Shown: positions 58,085 through 64,000 of the stretch, piece after piece | How the letters are laid out: every line of letters begins with the position of its first letter | Position numbering within the stretch: the stretch's first letter is position 1 | Assembly: GCA_941918925.1 (NCBI GenBank) | Contig: OW799233.1 | Span: 79,425,797-79,489,796, forward strand | Direction of reading: 5' to 3' | DNA length: 64,000 nt | DNA from: Phyto melanocephala | Taxonomy: Eukaryota; Arthropoda; Insecta; Diptera; Rhinophoridae | The notes under the pieces: generated by a model | Databases searched by the model: none | What the model was told of the DNA's origin: nothing | The model's input: the letters and a program-made list of their open reading frames with translations, nothing else | Position numbers and translations under genes: made by a program

Positions 58085-60480
58085 TAGCATATTACCCGAT
58101 ACTTCGATAGCGCAGTTCTTACTATTTACTGAATACTCCAGTTATTTTTTAATTACTAAACGTTTTCTGGTTAAAATTATGAAAAGTTATTTTTCTGATT
58201 CATTTTAGTTAGAAAAAAAGTACAGTGAGGATATATCGCTTATTTTTTTTAATTTACAATAGGCAAAAATAACTATAAAAATAATAAAAAAAACATTTTG
58301 TACTTCACTATAATATTCATAGTCAACTTGCAAAAAAATTCCATAAATATGAGAATTTCTTTGTCGTCCATAACATTTGGAGTTAGAATTCGGATTAAAA
58401 ATCACAAATTTTAAGAATCTATGTTTGCAAACGTAATAATACAAAAAATGCGAAAAGGCAACTTGTACAATAAAAATGCTTAATTATAACCTATCACCCT
58501 TTATTTCAAAATTCTATCTGCGCAAAAGTTCAAAATACCAAAAGTACCATAAAGCTTAGTCTAGACGGTATGATGAATCAGCAAATGTGTGGTAATATTT
58601 ATTTGCTTTAAAATAACAGCAAATGTCTCTGTTAGCATATTGAATATGATGGTCGTTTACACGATTTGCTGAAAGTACCAAATTTTTTGAATTCATCATA
58701 CGCCAACAAATGATATTTCAACATATGAGTTATCATACAATTTTTGTGTATACACGATATGTTGAATTTCGTTTAATTATGTATGTTAATTCGTATTAAC
58801 ATTTGTTTATATATTTGTATATGCCAAATAAATTTGACAATACCCTTTTTTGCGGCAATTATATTTATGTATATGTATGTGATAATAAAAAGAATAATCT
58901 GAAAAAGTTTATCTTTTATTATTACAATTGAATTTTATATAAAGAAAAAAATTCTAATTAAACTCAAACCTGAGTAAAATTTAAAAATACTAATTTAGAA
59001 CAAGAAGTTTAACAATTAAAAATTAGGAATTACAAAATACAAGAACACGGAACATAACATCATGCTTTGTTGTTCAACCAACATTCTGTTAAGTACTGAC
59101 CAAACCAAAAATAAACAAATAGTTATAAGAAACAGCGCTGTCAACTTTTTAGTTTTATCAATGTTTTTAGTGCTTTTTTATAGCAAAAAAAATTTTGAAA
59201 TTCAGGTGTTTTGTTTTTTCTAAATACTAAATTTAAAAAAAAATATCGCAAGTAGATATTACGAAAAAAATAAGGATTGATAGTAAACAATGTTTATGTT
59301 ATTGCAGATTGTTAGCTTATTATTGTTTTAAACCAAAAACCATAATAAACAATAGTTAGATACATTGATTATATTTATTATTATTATTATTTATTATTAT
59401 TTAATTTCCATACCTATTTCTTGATATCTTATAACAATTGACACCATGATTTAGTTAGTATTCTCATAAGTAATCATATAGTAATGTTCATATTGATAGC
59501 ATTATAATTTAAAGGGTGATATAGAATTTGTTTTGGCTTTATGTTCCTTATTATATTTACTTATTATATTTTTATACGGAAATTTAGAATTTTATGAAAT
59601 AAATAAAATAAAAAGTTAAAAATTTTGCAAATAACGCATTTTTAAATGTTTTGATGCTTTTCGAAATTTTAAAGTTGACACTAATCTAAACAATAATTGT
59701 GAAACAGTCATCTATTGCTTTCGCTATCTTTCTGATGGCTAGAGCAGGCCAAAACTAGTAATAATATAAAAGATAATAACAAACAAAAAAAGGGGTTGCT
59801 GTTGGTAAAATTTTAGTGTAACTCGTTGTGGTAAGAATATATGATATAGGAAACTAACTTATCGTATTTAATTAACTGAAAGCCTAGGTGTTTAATAAAT
59901 AATATTTACATCCAATACTTTATCACCGATCAAAGAGTGATCAAAAATTCACATAAACCATTTTGCCTAAATAACTAATGTATAACTTACAAATTCTAGC
60001 AAAGAATATAACAAATTAGGCAACACTGCAACAATTCTATATGATACTACATTTGCCATATGATGAAAAGCTGAAATACTCTTTTCAACAAACAACAAAT
60101 CTGTCTTCATACGTAGGAAATTTGTCCAACATTAAAAATATGCTGTTTACACGATATGTTGAAATCGTCGACATACATTTGATGGCCTTGTTAAAAAAGT
60201 GTTAGCAAATGATGTTAATCATACGTATGATGAAAAAATTTTGCGTTTACACGATATGATGGCACTTGTAACAAATTTTTAAGCACAAATTTGCTGATTC
60301 AACATATCGTCTAGACTAAGCTTAAAAATTCAAAAAAGTACCTTTCTGGTCACACCTAACATTTTCAGTCTTAACTCGGTCATTAATGTCGAAATTCTAT
60401 CTTCATAAACTTAGAAAATAAAAAAAGTACCCAAAAAACCAAAAAATATTTTTTTTGGGTTTTCCATATCAATGTAAAAA
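58085..60480 (-). mobile_element. Helitron-like family G copy 2, split by a TIR element
   Basis: On the minus strand the 3' end reads ATCGAAGTATCGGGTAATATGCTAG|T at 58085. Two or more 116-bp-type units lie at 58250-58552 and 60323-60470 (CATAACATTTGGAGTTAGAA; CCTAACATTTTCAGTCTTAA). The insertion at 58553-60322 interrupts it. Confidence 0.6.
58553..60322. mobile_element. TIR transposon with TAA duplication, iterated internal motif
   Basis: 1770 bp. The ends AGCTTAGTCTAGACG followed by (G/A)TATG(A/T)TGAATCAGCAAAT are inverted copies over about 35 bp; TAA flanks (58550-58552, 60323-60325) suit PIF/Harbinger. The motif T(T/A)TACACGAT(A/T)TG(C/T/A)TG recurs near both ends (about 58657, 58752, 60147, 60245). 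No transposase frame. Confidence 0.75.
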
Positions 60481-60670
60481 TTCCAAGTTTAAAATGTTTA
60501 AATATTTATGCTAGTTGCTTTGTGAACCTCGACTTGCGTAGAGGCATTTTTAGAGTCTGAGAAAAGATAGAAAAGCTAGATAGAAAAGAATGAAAAGATC
60601 AAATGAAAAAAAGGCGGGAGAATATGGCGTAAATAATAAAGCAGTTAACGATAGGCCTAACCCTATGAAA

Positions 60671-61020
60671 ACAAGTAAGAGTGCTATATTCGGCCGTGCC
60701 GAATCTGATTATACCCTTCACCATCATGTACATACATAGGTATAATCCCACATCGTAGCTTAATCTATATGTCTTGTTATACGCCATTTTTCCTTATTAT
60801 TTCCGACGCCATCCTTGATTTTGAACTTTTACGTAGTTAACTGTAATCTACTAGTTAAGCCGATTAATTTGAAACCCATATTGATGGGATTAGAAAATTT
60901 TATCCGCCATTTAATTTAAGACGCCATCCTGGATTTTACATTTTGTAAATAATTTACTGTATTCTACTTGTCAAGCCCTTTCATTTGATATCAATATTGA
61001 GGGTGTTTAAGAAGTTAAAT
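60671..61020 (-). mobile_element. DINE/Helitron-like repeat, family C copy 2
   Basis: Hairpin tail complementary to AACAAGTAAGAGTGCTATAT and TTCGGCCGTGCCGAA at its right end on the minus strand; the other side runs to a GACGGACAGACGGTCAG tract at about 61028, the GTCY-type motif, where the non-LTR element begins. Confidence 0.65.
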
Positions 61021-61029
61021 TATATAAGA

Positions 61030-61893
61030 CGGACAGACGGTCAGAGTCCACCAAGACAAAGACACACTGACAATTTTGAGAAAGAAGACTGCAATGAGGC
61101 CGAAATTTTTCGGCGACACATGTTGAATGAAAATACTGCTGTTGAGACTGAATCTGGTAAACTTATGTTCGTGAAAGATGATGAGAGTTTAGAGGTCACG
61201 AAGAAGACCAAAAGTGATACTACAGGTACAAAGACAAGAAATTATGCTTCAGAGCAGGTTTTATATCCAATGGATCATTCAGGTGAGATTATTGTACTTT
61301 TTGATACATCGCAGGCAGATGGTGTGAACAATAGGAAAATTAGAAATGGTTTATATTTTTATGATAAAGTGCTTGAGATCAAAATTGCGGGCATAAAGTC
61401 TATTAAGCCAGTAGGTCTTTCTTTGAATAAAATTTATTTTGACACTACGATGAGCGCAAATATGGTTAAGGGCCAGGGGCTTAAGACCTTTTGTTCCTCG
61501 TACATATCTTGAAACTTTTGGAATCATTAGGGAAGCCCCCACTTATTTAACTGAGCTTCTGGTAAGCGTTTTGTTAAACGAGTGGTGAAGGATGGCACTG
61601 AGGAATTCGTTCCCACATATGATGTGAAGATTGTTTTTTTTTGCAACGAGCTTCTTATGGAAGTGACTTTCAACTATACGGTTCTTAAGGTCGATCAATA
61701 CTATCCGCCTATTAGACAATGTCATAATTACGGACGTATAGGGCATACACGAAAGGGCTGTAAATCAGATAGAAGATGTGTAAGATGTGGCAAATTAGGT
61801 GGCTGTGAGTCTTGCTGTGAAACATTAATGGTCTGGATCATCATTCAGGCCAAAAACACAAATGCTCAAAATTCGCTCGTGAGCAGGAAATAA
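61030..61893 (+). pseudogene. Non-LTR ORF1 (gag-like) remnant with zinc knuckles
   Basis: 61060-61500 encodes a charged N-terminal region; after a stop, 61582-61893 has FVPTYDVKIVFFCNELLMEV, VDQYYPPIRQ, then CHNYGRIGHTRKGC (C-x2-C replaced by CHNY, H-x4-C kept) and CVRCGKLGGCESC. Zinc knuckles of this type bind the element's RNA in the I and Jockey groups. Two frames are needed and one Cys is missing. Confidence 0.7.
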
Positions 61894-62339
61894 GAAAGAT
61901 TATGACTATTAAGAAACTTTCTGGAAAGAAGGTTTTAGATTCGCTTGTCACACACAATACAAATAGATTTTCTATTCTGGAAAATTATGAAGACAACTTT
62001 CCTGCACTCGTATGTACGTCAAGAAAGAACACAATTTAAAAGAAAGGACTTGGGGGTGAACATACTTTAAACACCAATAGTCTAAGAGACCTGTGAGAAG
62101 CTTAAATGTCAAGAAATATTTTGATCCTCCAGAACTTTGGGAGGCTAAATCGCAGAGTCAGGTATTTGATCAACCAAACAATTATCGTGTTGGCAATCTT
62201 GAGAAAATAACAACCGAGCTACTAAAATGTATGAAGGATTTTTTTACAAAGGAAAACAACTCAAAAGGTCTTACTGCAGTAGCCCATTTTTGCGAAAGAT
62301 TAGGTAGACAGTACAGAGAACTTGATTGTGAATAAATAT

Positions 62340-62775
62340 CGCAATCAAATTTAAATTTTGAAAATGAGACTGCTGCAGTATAGCTGTCAGTCTTTAAAGG
62401 CAAAAAACCTAATAACATTGAATATTTTATCATCCATAGAGGCTTTGACATTGTTTGTCTCAGTGAAATTTTGGATTTGGAGGTGTGGCAATAGCCACAA
62501 TAATATCAGAAAAAATATACGCTATAAAAAAATAAAATTTAACACTCCTTTTGATATACTGATATTTAAGACCCAAAGTCTTTTAACCAACTTTGTCATA
62601 TGTGCGGTGTATTTTAAACACTCTATAAACTTTTCTGATTTTAATTTGATAATGCAAAACTTGATTGATTTACTGAATAGACATGAAAATGGAGATTTCA
62701 ATGCAAGAACCAGGAAATGGGGCGATCAAGCTGACATGCCTAGGGGACTTAAGGTGCTTGTTGAGTGATACCACG
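62340..62775 (+). pseudogene. Non-LTR endonuclease (EEP fold) remnant
   Basis: LLQYSCQSLKAKN at 62370 is the endonuclease start (QxNCxS type), FDILIFKTQ near 62550 and GDFNARTRKWGDQADMPRGL near 62693 carry the catalytic D-x-N motif. The frame ends soon after and the last catalytic His block was not found. Confidence 0.7.
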
Positions 62776-63309
62776 TTTAATCACGATAAAGAGTTGGGAA
62801 ATGTCAAATTTGCTATTGAAAAGTTTGAGACTGTATTGAATGGAAAGAGAGTTTGCTCGGCTGGACTGCATCACATATGATATGGTGCATGCACTTCCTG
62901 ATATTTATCTCCAAATGTACACTTCTGACGGCCATGAATGATGCTTTTTACGAGTACAAAATACATGAAAACTGGCGGATAATAAAAATAGTCCATAAAA
63001 AAATAAGGTTTTGGCTGACTACAGGAACTTTTGACCGATTTCACTTATTTCGGTAACTCTAAAATTGATAAACATGATGATTAAAGAGCGAATGATCAAA
63101 TAATTGAATGAGAGAAAGATTATTCCAAATAGAACATCATCATCATCTATGTGTCTTAATAAAATATTACACAATGTTACACTTTTGTAGGCAATGCCTG
63201 TGTTGACAATGGGTAATTATACAAGATTCTTACTGAAATTAAAATACAAGAGATATATTGCATATGGATAAAAAACTTTTAATCGGAACGAATTATTAAA
63301 CTAGGCAAG

Positions 63310-63660
63310 GAGAAATTGAATGTCAGCAATGGCTTGCTTCAGGGAAGCTGCCTCTCACCAATCCTTTTTAATATTTACACCAAAAAATTACATGATTTAC
63401 AAGATGAAAACAGTATGCTTTTTCAGTTTGCTGATGACTTCTGCCTGATATCCTTTGGCAAAGATTTTGACGTTACTACTGATAACCTAAACGGGAAAGC
63501 TCTTGAAAATGCCAAAAGTGGTGAGTGCCTGATGAGTAAACTCACCACGGTCAAGGGTGGACTATTGCCAAAGATATCAATTAACATTTATAAGAGATTT
63601 ATACGGTCGAAATCGAATATGCCAGAACAACAACGGCAATTGCCCCTAAATCGATAAATC
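63310..63660 (+). pseudogene. Non-LTR reverse transcriptase remnant (FADD box)
   Basis: NVSNGLLQGSCLSPILFNIY then LFQFADDFCLISFGKDF: the LxQGxxLSPxLFNIY block and the FADD form of the active-site box as in many I-type elements. The upstream fingers were not recognised. Confidence 0.8.
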
Positions 63661-64000
63661 GCAAAATTTCAACTTTTCAGAACAGAGTTCTGTGAAGTGA
63701 GAACAGAGTTCTGTACAAATAATTTACGCACTTGCCAGTGAACTTCCTCCTGATTTACGTGCCAAATATCTAACTGCAAGGGAATTGATGAAATTAAAAG
63801 GACTTACTCCCTAGTTGCCAATCAAAGAAGAGTCAAATCTAGCTACAGTTTCATTTATCATGAGTTCAAACAAATGTTTGATTGTGTCAACCTACAATGC
63901 CACTTCACAAAGCATCCCAATTTTGTGTCACGTACAAATATACTTCCTGATAAAAAGAGCAATGTCTCACCTGAACAAATAAGGTCTCTTGCTCTCAATG

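Larger units (their letters stand above)
61020..64000 (+). mobile_element. I/Jockey-type non-LTR retrotransposon, decayed, runs off the window
   Basis: Blocks occur in LINE order: ORF1 with CCHC fingers (61100-61890), endonuclease (62340-62770) and reverse transcriptase (63310 on). Every part carries stops and shifts. The last bases still read as a conserved C-terminal region (SELPPDLRAKYLTARELMKL near 63735), so the element continues past the window end. Confidence 0.8.

Overview
The window looks like non-coding-rich nuclear DNA of a higher fly (Diptera, probably Calyptratae). It is strongly AT-rich, has ATGT/ATAC and TTA microsatellites, short GT-AG introns of about 65 nt, a TATA box plus a TCAGTT initiator, and a mix of mariner, P-like, hAT, Helitron, BEL/Pao, Gypsy and I/Jockey-like elements. 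There is no bacterial or phage signature. Host coding sequence is sparse and most of the window is nested mobile DNA.

Layout. A reptin (RUVBL2) pseudogene lies at about 168-1010. Repeats of a Helitron/DINE-like group (families A, B and C) are scattered throughout, and two minisatellite-bearing Helitron-like families lie at 2.5-4.2 kb with 58.1-60.5 kb (family G) and at 22.9, 24.2, 41.3 and 57.3 kb (family E). A minus-strand host gene at 6242-8174 encodes a basic, lysine-rich, cysteine-flanked protein; its exons could be assigned from splice signals and matching phases. From 8.6 to 16 kb there is a stack of hAT-like MITEs, a P-like element with a THAP domain and a truncated hAT element, with target-site duplications (TSDs) that give the order of several insertions. 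18.4-23 kb holds fragments of Helitron helicase, BEL/Pao and mariner. 23.5-28.5 kb holds a hAT-like carrier and a Transib/RAG1-like element.

A second host gene starts at 29741 on the plus strand, with a TATA box and a signal-peptide exon. After an intron of about 10 kb it continues in exons at 39858, 40090 and 40326. Intron 1 has absorbed an intact-looking compact Gypsy element (32160-36651), DINE-like repeats and two nested hAT-like MITEs. The last exon was not found; a mariner fragment and a 9.9-kb Ulysses/Osvaldo-like Gypsy element (43335-53254, 2.18-kb LTRs, lysine-tRNA primer site) lie downstream. The window ends in a decayed I/Jockey-type non-LTR retrotransposon (about 61.0-64.0 kb).

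The main result is a layered record of insertions. Many elements could be bounded to the base by TSDs, and several are nested so that relative ages can be read. Functional names come from motif recognition only; no database search was possible.
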